DNA of 12,736 bases from Polaromonas sp. (lineage in GTDB: Bacteria > Pseudomonadota > Gammaproteobacteria > Burkholderiales > Burkholderiaceae_C), in assembly GCA_013205645.1 (NCBI GenBank), contig JABMMH010000155.1, forward strand, positions 1 to 12,736, written 5' to 3'. Below are positions 1 to 7,000 of the stretch, in pieces. Under the pieces are notes generated by a model that saw only the letters and a program-made list of their open reading frames with translations, did no database searches and was not told where the DNA came from. Both the position numbers and the translations under genes were made by a program. Each line of letters begins with the position of its first letter. The first letter of the stretch is position 1.

Positions 1-1
1 C

Positions 2-913
2 ACTGACACCGTGACGGTGTACATCGACACCTCGGGCGAGCCGTTGTTCAAGCGCGGCTGGCGTGAAGACAAGGGCGACGCACCGCTGAAAGAAACCCTG
101 GCCGCGGCCATGCTGGCGGCCAGTGGCTGGAGCGGTGAAGACGGCTTGTGCGAACAAGGTGTGCCCTTATACGACCCCTGCTGCGGCTCGGGGACGATCG
201 TCATTGAGGCGGCGCAAATCGCGTGCAATATCGCACCGGGCATCAACCGGCGCTTTGCTTTTCAGAAATACCTGCCGTTCCAGCCGCACGTCTGGGACGG
301 TCTGCTGGACCAAGCCGAGGCTGCCATCACCGAACCGATGGCGCCGGTCTTCGGCAGCGACGTCTCGTTCCGGATGGTCGACTTTGCCGAGCGCAATGCC
401 GAACGCGCTGGCGTGGCCAATGCCGTGCAGCTGCGCGGCGGTGACGCTTTGCAACGGATGCCGCCCGCGCCAGCCGGCGTGATGCTGCTCAACCCGCCGT
501 ATGGTGAGCGGATTGATGTCGCCGGTGTGGCCGGTATCTCGGGCACGCAAGCGCGTGACGACCGGCGTCAAGGCATCGATGAATTTGGCCGCCCGCTGCC
601 CAGTGCGCGCGAGGCCGAAGCCCAGGTGTCGCGTGACCGTTCGGCCAACCCAGGCCGCGAGCAGGCGCAGACCGCCAGCGGCGAAGAAGTGACCGATTTC
701 TTCCCGCAACTGGCCGCGCACTGGAAGAAAAACTATGCCGGCTGGACGGCTCACATCCTCACGCCTGACTTGAAGCTGCCAAGCAAAATGCGGCTGAAAG
801 AATCGCGCCGTGTGCCGATGTGGAACGGCCCGATTGAATGCCGTCTGTTTCGCTTCGACATGATCGCCGGATCGGCTCGTGGCAAACCCGCTGCCAGCCC
901 AGCAGCGGAGTGA
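2..913 (+). CDS. RlmL-type 23S rRNA guanine-N2 methyltransferase, 3' part (THUMP/class I SAM methyltransferase)
   Basis: The reading frame is open to the left edge, so this is the C-terminal part of a longer protein; the GTG at 11 is internal. Visible are SAM-binding motif I (DPCCGSGT, codons 173-196) and the catalytic NPPYGER motif (491-511), both typical of the RlmL/YcbY N-terminal methyltransferase that makes m2G in 23S rRNA. The missing upstream part should hold the THUMP domain. After NPPYGER comes an insertion of about 57 charged, Gly/Gln/Arg-rich residues (512-682). The fold then resumes at a Phe-Phe-Pro-Gln-Leu stretch and a Lys-Lys-Asn-Tyr-Ala-Gly-Trp segment. The last base of codon GAG and the stop TGA form the GTGA that starts the next gene, so the two are probably translationally coupled. 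The family assignment is firm; the exact target base is inferred from the family. Confidence 0.88.
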   Translation, partial: TDTVTVYIDTSGEPLFKRGWREDKGDAPLKETLAAAMLAASGWSGEDGLCEQGVPLYDPCCGSGTIVIEAAQIACNIAPGINRRFAFQKYLPFQPHVWDGLLDQAEAAITEPMAPVFGSDVSFRMVDFAERNAERAGVANAVQLRGGDALQRMPPAPAGVMLLNPPYGERIDVAGVAGISGTQARDDRRQGIDEFGRPLPSAREAEAQVSRDRSANPGREQAQTASGEEVTDFFPQLAAHWKKNYAGWTAHILTPDLKLPSKMRLKESRRVPMWNGPIECRLFRFDMIAGSARGKPAASPAAE

Positions 914-1356
914 GCGCTGCACCGTTGGCTTCGTTGCAGTCTCTGCCACTGTTACCGGTGCTGATTCTCGACACCAACATCGTGCTCGATGTGTTTGTCT
1001 TCCAAGACGCCGCAGCCCAGCCGATCCGCGACGGCCTCGCAGCGCGCAGCCTGGACTGGATTGCCACGACGCCGATGCGCGTTGAACTCGAACGTGTGTT
1101 GGGCTATCCGCAGATTGTTCCGCGCTTGGCGTTTTATGAACTCAGCGCGGGCGATGTGCTGGCGCAGTTTGACGCGCACGCACGGCTTGTACCGGTGCCC
1201 GCCAAAGCTTCAGTCACTTGCAGCGACGCCGACGATCAAATGTTCATTGACCTGGCCGTGGCGCACCGCTGCACCTTGCTGAGCAAAGACAAAGCCGTGA
1301 CGTCCATGGCCAAACGTCTGCAAGCGTTCAAGGTGCGAACGCAAAAAACGCTGTGA
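910..1356 (+). CDS. PIN-domain (PIN_3-like) putative endoribonuclease
   Basis: This is a 148-residue PIN-domain protein, a fold of metal-dependent single-strand ribonucleases that includes many VapC-like toxins. The acidic active-site set is visible: D21 in Leu-Asp-Thr-Asn, E59 in Arg-Val-Glu-Leu-Glu, D106/D108/D109 in Ser-Asp-Ala-Asp-Asp, and D127 in Ser-Lys-Asp-Lys. I chose the GTG at 910 because it overlaps the methyltransferase stop as GTGA. A longer frame from ATG 838 would add 24 residues lying inside the methyltransferase gene, with no PIN character. No antitoxin-like gene sits on either side, so although relatives are often labelled toxin components, a role in RNA processing linked to the rRNA methyltransferase is an equally fair guess. 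The start is fairly sure; the biological role is unknown. Confidence 0.85.
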   Translation: MSAAPLASLQSLPLLPVLILDTNIVLDVFVFQDAAAQPIRDGLAARSLDWIATTPMRVELERVLGYPQIVPRLAFYELSAGDVLAQFDAHARLVPVPAKASVTCSDADDQMFIDLAVAHRCTLLSKDKAVTSMAKRLQAFKVRTQKTL

Positions 1357-1384
1357 ACTCAGCGCGGCGGCTGAGCTGAGTTCA
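1343..1384 (-). terminator. Convergent terminator containing both stop codons
   Basis: A perfect 10-bp inverted repeat, TGAACTCAGC (1354-1363) and GCTGAGTTCA (1375-1384), encloses an 11-base loop. The left arm starts with the TGA stop of the PIN gene. The right arm ends with the reverse complement of the TGA stop of the glutamate-synthase-like gene. Read on the minus strand, the hairpin is followed after five bases by six T residues (1343-1348), as in an intrinsic terminator. That T tract lies inside the PIN coding region. On the plus strand no T run follows, so termination in that direction is less certain. Confidence 0.72.
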
Positions 1385-3124
1385 AGCCGCTGCTAACGCT
1401 GAAGATGCTGCAAAGCGATCCGCACTGGCCATAGGCCAATACTGCTTGAAGACATTCGGCAGCGCGCTGATGTCGTCCGCCAGCAGGGCGCTGGGCGCGA
1501 TGTTCATCAGCAGGTGGGCCAGCAGACGCACTTCGGTGTCGGTCAGGCGCCGCACGATGTGGTGTGCCGTCAGGTCGTTCGGGTGCTGCAAGCCAGCGGC
1601 CTGCACCAACTCTTTCAGCGCCTCCAGCGTGCTCTGGTGAAACATCCAGACGCGTTCTGCTTTGTCCGTCACCACCAGCGCTTGCTGGCGCAAGGGGTCT
1701 TGCGTGGTTACGCCGGTGGGGCATTTTCCGGTGTGGCAACTCTGGGCCTGAATGCAGCCCAGCGCAAACATGAAACCGCGGCCCGCATTGGCCCAGTCAG
1801 CGCCCAGCGCCATCATGCGGGCGATGTCAAAAGCGCTGATCACTTTGCCGGCGCAGCCAAGTTTGATACGGTCGCGCAGACCGACGCCGATGAGCGTGTT
1901 GTGGACCAAGCCGAGACCTTCTTGCACCGGTGCACCGACGTGGTCGCTGAACTCCACGGGTGCGGCACCCGTGCCGCCTTCAGCGCCGTCGACCACGATG
2001 AAGTCGGGCGTGATGCCCGTGGCCAGCATGGCCTTGACGATGGCGAACCATTCCCATGGGTGACCCAGACAAAACTTGAAACCCGTCGGCTTGCCGCCAC
2101 TCAGCGTGCGCAGCCGGCCTATGAATTCGAGCATCTCCACCGGCGTTGAAAATGCACTGTGACCGGCGGGTGACACGCAGTCGACGCCTTGCGGTACGCC
2201 GCGCGCCGCAGCGATCTCCCAGGTCACTTTAGAGCCCGGCAAAATGCCGCCGTGGCCGGGCTTGGCCCCTTGGCTGAGCTTGAGCTCGATCATTTTGACT
2301 TGCGGGTCGCGCGCGTTGGCTTCAAAACGTTCCGGGCTGAAACTGCCGTCGTCATTGCGGCAACCAAAGTAGCCCGAGCCAATCTCCCAGATCAGGTCGC
2401 CGCCGTGGCTGCGGTGATGCGCTGAGATCGAGCCTTCGCCGGTGTCATGTGCAAAACCGCCACGCTTCGCGCCTGAGTTCAACGCCAAAATAGCGTTGGC
2501 CGACAAGGCCCCAAAACTCATTGCCGAGATGTTGAAGACACTGGCCGCATACGGTTGCGTGCAAGGCAGGCGTGAGAGCGACGCAGCCTCCGGCGAGCCG
2601 CCAATCCAGACCCGAAAGTCATGCGACGCCACCTTGCTCGGCTGCATCGAATGGTTGATCCATTCGTAGCCTTGGCGCGAGACGTCAAGATGCGTGCCGA
2701 AGGGCTGGTTGTCTTGATCACCCTTGGCGCGCCGGTAGACCAGCGAACGCTGGGCCCGCGAAAACGGCGCGGCCTCGCTGTCGCTCTCAATGAAGTACTG
2801 GCGAATCTCAGGGCGGATGAACTCCAGCAAAAACCGCAGGTGCCCGATCACCGGGTAATTGCGCAGCACCGCGCGGCGCGTCTGTCGCAAGTCGTGCAAG
2901 CCGACGGCCACCAGCCCGGCAAAAACCAGAAAGGTCAAGAAGCCCACGCCAAACCCCACCAGTGAAAACAAGGCCAGCAAGCCGCCAAAAAAGCAGGCGA
3001 CCAAAAAGCTGTAGCGAACAGGCAGCAAGGCGCTGAGTCGCTGCGTGTAGCCGTCCAGCTTGTGCAGCGGAACACGCCAATCTGGCCAAGGGATGTTCTT
3101 GGCAAAAGTTAAGACACGGCGCAT
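1382..3124 (-). CDS. Membrane-anchored FMN-binding glutamate synthase family protein
   Basis: The 580-residue protein has two predicted membrane spans near the N-terminus (about residues 38-57 and 59-77). They are followed by a glutamate-synthase-type FMN barrel similar to the central domain of GltB. Landmarks are Met-Ser-Phe-Gly-Ala-Leu-Ser at 202-208, Pro-Gly-His-Gly-Gly at 289-293, Asp-Gly-Ala-Glu-Gly-Gly-Thr-Gly at 379-386 and a C-x5-C-x4-C cluster (C457, C463, C468) matching the 3Fe-4S ligand pattern of glutamate synthases. The N-terminal class II amidotransferase domain and the C-terminal GXGXG helix of full GltB are absent, and no GltD partner is nearby. It cannot hydrolyse glutamine by itself, so its substrate is unknown. 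The ATG at 3124 precedes a basic, Trp-containing N-terminus. It ends in the shared hairpin with the PIN gene. Confidence 0.88.
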   Translation of the reverse strand: MRRVLTFAKNIPWPDWRVPLHKLDGYTQRLSALLPVRYSFLVACFFGGLLALFSLVGFGVGFLTFLVFAGLVAVGLHDLRQTRRAVLRNYPVIGHLRFLLEFIRPEIRQYFIESDSEAAPFSRAQRSLVYRRAKGDQDNQPFGTHLDVSRQGYEWINHSMQPSKVASHDFRVWIGGSPEAASLSRLPCTQPYAASVFNISAMSFGALSANAILALNSGAKRGGFAHDTGEGSISAHHRSHGGDLIWEIGSGYFGCRNDDGSFSPERFEANARDPQVKMIELKLSQGAKPGHGGILPGSKVTWEIAAARGVPQGVDCVSPAGHSAFSTPVEMLEFIGRLRTLSGGKPTGFKFCLGHPWEWFAIVKAMLATGITPDFIVVDGAEGGTGAAPVEFSDHVGAPVQEGLGLVHNTLIGVGLRDRIKLGCAGKVISAFDIARMMALGADWANAGRGFMFALGCIQAQSCHTGKCPTGVTTQDPLRQQALVVTDKAERVWMFHQSTLEALKELVQAAGLQHPNDLTAHHIVRRLTDTEVRLLAHLLMNIAPSALLADDISALPNVFKQYWPMASADRFAASSALAAA

Positions 3125-3227
3125 GGCAGGGCTTTCAAAAAGGGTGGCGGCAGGGGCGATACACTTTCTAACTTCAGCGAAGCTCGACCGTTATACGCTA
3201 CTGTGCTTAATATGTGAGAACTATTTC
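3125..3227. promoter_or_regulatory. Divergent intergenic region, weak promoter candidates
   Basis: These 103 bases separate two divergent genes and must hold both promoters if neither gene is expressed from further away. On the plus strand TCGACC (3184-3189), 18 bases and TAATAT (3208-3213) match the sigma-70 boxes four of six each, leaving a short leader to the ATG at 3228. On the minus strand a TATAAC (reverse complement of 3191-3196) could be a -10, but no good -35 is spaced from it. A short inverted repeat CTTC-AGC-GAAG lies at 3172-3182. These are candidates only. Confidence 0.3.
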
Positions 3228-4082
3228 ATGCCCAACCCACCATCACCCTCTGCAGTGACCGCTACCGACCATAACGCCGACGACTTTTTGCCACTCGAAA
3301 CGTTTGACGAGCTGGACGCGATTCTCGATGAGTTGCGGACCCGCTATGACGAAACCCCGCAATGGGAGTTTTGTGAAGGTTTCATGGCCGCTTTGATTTG
3401 TGGTCGCCGCGCGGTGCCTGCGGCTGAATACTTCCAGGTGCTGCTCGGCTTGGGCGAAGACGGCGCCATCACAACTGCCGCTGATGCGGATTCAGAAGAC
3501 GCTGAAGGCTCGTTCGCCAGCGACGAACAGCGCGAACGCTTTACCACCTTGTGGCAAGCGCGCTGGGCCGAAGTGTCCGCCGCGCTGGACGCCGAATGCA
3601 AGACGCTTGAAGACGACGATTGCTACCACCCCGAGGTGATGGACGTGCGTGCGGCGGTGGCCGAACTACCGGCCGAGGAGCAGGTCAATTTCAAGGCCGA
3701 CGAACTGCCAGCCTTTGCGCAGGTCTGGGCCTTGGGCTTCATGTTTGCCGTCGAAAGCTGGCCTGAAGACTGGGCCACGCCACGCGACAAAGACGCCGCC
3801 AAATGGCTGGACGGCGCACTCGAAGCCGTGGTCGCCATGACCGAGGACGACACCGGAATACCTGAAGTTTCACCGCTGCTGGAGGAAGGCTTGCCGAGCA
3901 CCAGCATCGCCCGCCTGAATGCGTTTGGCGAAGCCATCTGGGCGGTGTATGACTTGCGCGAACTCTGGCGCACTCTCGGCCCACGTGTCGACACCGTGCG
4001 CAAAGAAGTCACGCCCGGTCGCAACGATGTGTGCTTTTGCGGCAGTGGGAAAAAATACAAGAAGTGCCACGGGGCGGGTTGA
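3228..4082 (+). CDS. UPF0149/YecA family protein with C-terminal SEC-C zinc motif
   Basis: The 284-residue acidic protein begins at ATG 3228, with a weak GAGAA ribosome-binding site at 3216-3220. The open frame extends 56 codons further left, but that stretch crosses the divergent spacer and looks non-coding. Residues 20-75 (Leu-Pro-Leu-Glu-Thr-Phe-Asp-Glu-Leu-Asp through Trp-Glu-Phe-Cys-Glu-Gly-Phe) and 165-205 match the all-helical UPF0149/YgfB-YecA fold. The C-terminus carries Arg-Asn-Asp-Val followed by CxC-x8-CH (C269, C271, C280, H281), the SEC-C zinc-binding motif also found at the end of SecA. The family has no settled function; the zinc motif suggests protein or ribosome-associated binding. 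Its stop lies 48 bases from the convergent znuA-like stop. A weak 5-bp hairpin (4100-4120) lacks a T tract, so I see no clear terminator between them. Confidence 0.87.
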   Translation: MPNPPSPSAVTATDHNADDFLPLETFDELDAILDELRTRYDETPQWEFCEGFMAALICGRRAVPAAEYFQVLLGLGEDGAITTAADADSEDAEGSFASDEQRERFTTLWQARWAEVSAALDAECKTLEDDDCYHPEVMDVRAAVAELPAEEQVNFKADELPAFAQVWALGFMFAVESWPEDWATPRDKDAAKWLDGALEAVVAMTEDDTGIPEVSPLLEEGLPSTSIARLNAFGEAIWAVYDLRELWRTLGPRVDTVRKEVTPGRNDVCFCGSGKKYKKCHGAG

Positions 4083-4130
4083 ACTTGCCGCCTCGTCGGA
4101 GCGCGTCATGCGTCTGCGCTTGAAGCCGAT

Positions 4131-5066
4131 TCAGTTCAGCCGCATGCCGGCCGCTAACTGGGTCACGTTGTGGCGCATCATGCGCAAGTAGGTGGCGCCC
4201 GGTTGGTCCGGACCGGAGAGCGCGTCGGCATATAGCTTGGCTCCCGGCGTGGTGCCAGCGTCTTTGCTGAGTTGCGCCAGCAGCCGTTGGTTGCTGATAT
4301 TTTCGAGAAACACGGCACGGATTTTTTCACGCTGAATTTGGGTGATGAGCCTAGCCACGTCTCTGGCGCTGGGCTGGGCTTCGGTGGAGATGCCCTGCGG
4401 CGACAAAAAGGTGATCTGGTAGTGCGCTGCCAAATAACCAAAAGCATCATGCGAGGTGATGACCTTGCGCTGCGCTGCGGGGATGACGCTGAACTGCGCC
4501 TTGGCCCAGACATCCAGCGCTTGCAACTCTTTGACATAAGCGTCTGCATTGGCTTGGTAGGTGCTGGCACTGGCCGGGTCGAGTTGGCTCAGCGCAGCAG
4601 TGATGTTGCGGACATACAGCACCACGTTGTTGGGGTTTTGCCAAGCGTGTGGATCGGCTTCTCCATGTGCGTGGCCGTGACCTTTGGCGCCCGGCTTGGC
4701 TGCTTCGGTGAGGGGTTTCAGCCCTTTGGACGCCACCACGGCCAACCCTTTGTAGCCGGCCGATCGGACCAGGTTTTGGGCCCAAAGGTCAAAGCCCAAA
4801 CCGTTGCTCACCAGCAACTGACTTTGCAGCAGCGCTTTGGCGTCACTGGGTTTGGCTTCAAACACATGTGCGTCCTCATTGGGGCCCACCAGATTGGTGA
4901 CGTTGACGCGCTCGCCGCCGACCACCTGAACCAAGTCACCCAAAATGCTGAAGCTGGTGGTGACGGCGATTTTGTCCGCTGCTGAACTGTGGCCAGACAG
5001 CAGGGCGGCACAGCCGATCACGAGGCCCATCAAGGCGTGAAAAAAGGGTCGGAAAACAAGCTTCAT
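4131..5066 (-). CDS. znuA: Zinc ABC transporter periplasmic binding protein (ZnuA-like)
   Basis: This 311-residue cluster A-I (TroA/ZnuA) metal-binding protein captures Zn2+ in the periplasm for the ZnuB/ZnuC importer. The expected ligands are visible: H67 (Asp-Ala-His-Val-Phe), H140 (Asp-Pro-His-Ala-Trp), H206 (Ser-His-Asp-Ala-Phe) and D281. Three histidines favour zinc over manganese, as Mn proteins usually carry Glu at the third position. A short His-rich loop (H130, H132, H134) precedes H140, as in ZnuA. The N-terminus is a Sec signal, with a likely cut after Ser-Ser-Ala near residue 29; a Val-Ile-Gly-Cys at 16-19 also resembles a lipobox. I chose ATG 5066, which has GAAGG seven bases upstream. 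The frame runs open to 5225, but that part lies inside the permease gene. It is the last gene of the operon, 37 bp after the permease. Confidence 0.9.
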   Translation of the reverse strand: MKLVFRPFFHALMGLVIGCAALLSGHSSAADKIAVTTSFSILGDLVQVVGGERVNVTNLVGPNEDAHVFEAKPSDAKALLQSQLLVSNGLGFDLWAQNLVRSAGYKGLAVVASKGLKPLTEAAKPGAKGHGHAHGEADPHAWQNPNNVVLYVRNITAALSQLDPASASTYQANADAYVKELQALDVWAKAQFSVIPAAQRKVITSHDAFGYLAAHYQITFLSPQGISTEAQPSARDVARLITQIQREKIRAVFLENISNQRLLAQLSKDAGTTPGAKLYADALSGPDQPGATYLRMMRHNVTQLAAGMRLN

Positions 5067-5103
5067 GGTTGTACCTTCAAAAAAACAGTCAAAGAGGATG
5101 GCC

Positions 5104-5988
5104 TCAAGCCACGCGGTGGGTTTGGCTCTTGAGGCCGGCCAGCCAGCCGCCCGGGGCGACCAACAAAGAGACAAAGTAGAGTGCGCCCGCGCAACCAATG
5201 ATGGTCGGGCCCGAGGGCGTGTCAAAGTGGTAGGACAGCAGCAAACCGGCGGTGCTGGCCAGCATGGCTTGGGCGCTGGCGTTGGCGAGTTGCGCTGGCA
5301 GCGTGTCGTGCCAGAGTTTGCTGGAGACGGCGGGTAGCATCATCAATCCGACCGCCATCAGCGTGCCCAGCGTCTGAAAACCGGCGACCAGGTTCATCAC
5401 CACCAGCATCAAGAAGGCTTGCTGCCAGAGCCAGCCACGCCTGCGGACGGTGCCCAGAAACACCGGATCAAAGCTTTCCAGTACCAGCCCGCGGTACATC
5501 GCGGCCAGCAGCACGGCGCTGATGCTGGCCACACTCGCCACCAGCAGCAAGCCTGGGTTGTCAACGCCGAGGGCGCTGCCAAACAAGATGTGCAATAAAT
5601 CCAGCTGCGTGCCGTGGCTTGAAATCAGCGTCACGCCGAGTGCCAGCGCCACCAGATACAGCGCCGCCAGACTCGCGTCTTCTTTCAGCTTGGTGACGCG
5701 AGTCACCAAGCCGGCAATAGCGGCCACCAGCATCCCTGCGGTCACGCCGCCGATGGCCATGGCGGTGAGTGACAAGCCGCTCAGCATGAAGCCGATGGCG
5801 ACGCCCGGCAGCACCGCGTGACTCAGCGCATCACCGAGCAGACTCATGCGGCGCAGCGTTAAAAACACGCCCAACGGAGCGGCACTCAACGACAGCGCCA
5901 GCGCCGCCACCAAGGCGCGGCGCATGAAGGCAAAGTCGGCAAACGGCGCCAGCAAAGCTTCCCACAGCCAGTGGGCCAGCGGCATCAT
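5104..5988 (-). CDS. znuB: Zinc ABC transporter permease (ZnuB-like)
   Basis: This 294-residue, very hydrophobic ABC-3 family permease has roughly eight membrane spans and forms the channel for zinc import through the inner membrane. Residues 48-70 (Met-Ser-Leu-Leu-Gly-Asp-Ala-Leu-Ser-His-Ala-Val-Leu-Pro-Gly) are the conserved motif of this family. A second marker is Gly-Thr-Leu-Met-Ala-Val-Gly-Leu-Met-Met-Leu-Pro-Ala in the later half. Its ATG (5986-5988) overlaps the ATPase stop as ATGA; a second in-frame ATG follows directly, so the start could be 5985. The overlap implies translational coupling and roughly matched amounts of permease and ATPase. Zinc specificity is inferred from the binding protein downstream and the Fur-type regulator upstream. 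Confidence 0.9.
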   Translation of the reverse strand: MMPLAHWLWEALLAPFADFAFMRRALVAALALSLSAAPLGVFLTLRRMSLLGDALSHAVLPGVAIGFMLSGLSLTAMAIGGVTAGMLVAAIAGLVTRVTKLKEDASLAALYLVALALGVTLISSHGTQLDLLHILFGSALGVDNPGLLLVASVASISAVLLAAMYRGLVLESFDPVFLGTVRRRGWLWQQAFLMLVVMNLVAGFQTLGTLMAVGLMMLPAVSSKLWHDTLPAQLANASAQAMLASTAGLLLSYHFDTPSGPTIIGCAGALYFVSLLVAPGGWLAGLKSQTHRVA

Positions 5989-6776
5989 GCGGCCAGCCGT
6001 TCTGTCCGTTGCATGGGCAGAGAGTCAAGCTCGCAGGGCTCAGCGGTGTCGTCCCAGGCTTCGGCCATGGCTCTGGCGCGTTGCCAGTTGGCGCTGGTCA
6101 GCACCTCGCTGGTGGCACCCCAGCCGACCAGTTCGCGGGCCAGCAGCAAGGTCGACGGGAAGTACTCGCGGACCAGCGCATCGTCATGCAGCACCGCAAT
6201 CACGGTGCACTGATGTTGATGCCAGTGTTGCACCAGCTTGAGCAGTGCGGCGGTGGTTTTGGCGTCGACGGCGTTGAAGGGCTCGTCCAGCAAAATCAGC
6301 TCCGCACCTTGCACCAAGATGCGGGCAAACATGACCCGTTGCAGCTGTCCACTCGACAGGGAGTTGACGCTGCGGCGCTCAAACCCGGCGAGCCCGACGG
6401 CACTCAGCGCGTCGTCCACTTTTTGGGACATCGCGTTGGTCACCGCGCCCCATGCGCCGGCGACACCCCAGCAGCCCAGCAGCACGCAGTCGCGCACGTC
6501 TATCGGGAAATCGCGGTCGATGTCGGTGACTTGCGGCAAATAGGCCATGCGCTGGCAAGTGGCCGCCACGGTCAGCGCGCCGCCGGCCCGGTTGCCTTCG
6601 ATGGGCAGCAGGCCGACGATGCTTTTCAGCAGCGTGCTTTTACCTGAGCCGTTGGGCCCGACCACGGCGGTCAGCGAGCCCTGTGCAAAGCCGCCACTGA
6701 TATGGTGCAAGGCCGGGTGTTGGCGGTAGCTGACGGTCAGGTTGTGCAGCGACACGGCGAGTGGCTGGCTCACCAT
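5985..6776 (-). CDS. znuC: Zinc ABC transporter ATP-binding protein (ZnuC-like)
   Basis: The 263-residue ABC ATPase has all the expected motifs: Walker A GPNGSGKST (40-48), Q-loop Tyr-Leu-Pro-Gln (79-82), signature Leu-Ser-Ser-Gly-Gln (140-144), Walker B Leu-Ile-Leu-Leu-Asp-Glu-Pro (160-166) and the switch His at 197. It powers import through the ZnuB-like permease. I chose ATG 6776: its product begins just before the first beta strand of the fold, and it overlaps the end of the small upstream gene (ATGGTGA). A longer frame to 6866 would add 30 Arg/Ala-rich residues in the shadow of that small gene. The C-terminal 60 residues are acidic and without recognised motifs, somewhat beyond the core ATPase fold. 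Confidence 0.9.
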   Translation of the reverse strand: MVSQPLAVSLHNLTVSYRQHPALHHISGGFAQGSLTAVVGPNGSGKSTLLKSIVGLLPIEGNRAGGALTVAATCQRMAYLPQVTDIDRDFPIDVRDCVLLGCWGVAGAWGAVTNAMSQKVDDALSAVGLAGFERRSVNSLSSGQLQRVMFARILVQGAELILLDEPFNAVDAKTTAALLKLVQHWHQHQCTVIAVLHDDALVREYFPSTLLLARELVGWGATSEVLTSANWQRARAMAEAWDDTAEPCELDSLPMQRTERLAA

Positions 6777-6961
6777 GGTGCCGCCGGGGTCAGCGCCCAA
6801 GCCACGCCGAACCACAGCAAGGCGACGGCGGGCAAAATGGCCAGTACGCGCAGCCAAGCTGGCCATGCCAGCAGGCTGGGCCGGCTGGCATGGCGTGAGC
6901 TGACACGGTCACCGGAAGGGGCGTGGGTATGCTGAGGTGCCGACGGCTGATGCAGGGACAT
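6770..6961 (-). CDS. Small His-bearing single-span membrane protein heading the zinc operon (unrecognised)
   Basis: A 63-codon frame runs from ATG 6961 to a TGA at 6770 and overlaps the ATPase start by seven bases (ATGGTGA), the same kind of coupling seen between ATPase and permease. I do not recognise the family. Residues 1-38 are Ser/Pro-rich with four histidines (H4, H11, H13, H24) and four arginines (R19, R23, R27, R38). Residues 39-57 form one hydrophobic span followed by a short Thr-Pro-Ala-Ala-Pro-Trp tail. By the positive-inside rule the histidine part would be cytoplasmic. A weak GGA (6968-6970) lies six bases before the ATG. It is the first gene after the putative Zur-controlled promoter. 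A role in zinc handling or transporter assembly is inferred only from position. It could instead be a translated leader without function. Confidence 0.55.
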   Translation of the reverse strand: MSLHQPSAPQHTHAPSGDRVSSRHASRPSLLAWPAWLRVLAILPAVALLWFGVAWALTPAAPW

Positions 6962-7000
6962 GGAGCGTCCAAAATAAAAGGGAAAAGAAGGCAGGATGAG

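Noticed and set aside
167..949. 260-codon open frame on the minus strand opposite the methyltransferase
   Set aside because: It is the antisense shadow of a gene with clear family motifs, is rich in Arg/Ala/His from GC-rich third positions, and has no domain of its own.
838..1356. PIN gene as a toxin of a toxin-antitoxin module
   Set aside because: No small antitoxin-like gene is adjacent; the neighbour is an rRNA methyltransferase, so a TA call is not supported by context.
1514..2149. Long plus-strand frame inside the glutamate-synthase-like gene
   Set aside because: It is antisense to a strongly conserved FMN-barrel region and has no recognisable fold.
4100..4120. AGCGC...GCGCT hairpin between convergent UPF0149 and znuA genes
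   Set aside because: Only five base pairs and no T run on either strand.
4272..4985. 237-codon plus-strand frame opposite the zinc-binding protein gene
   Set aside because: Shadow of znuA; no motif and no ribosome-binding site of note.
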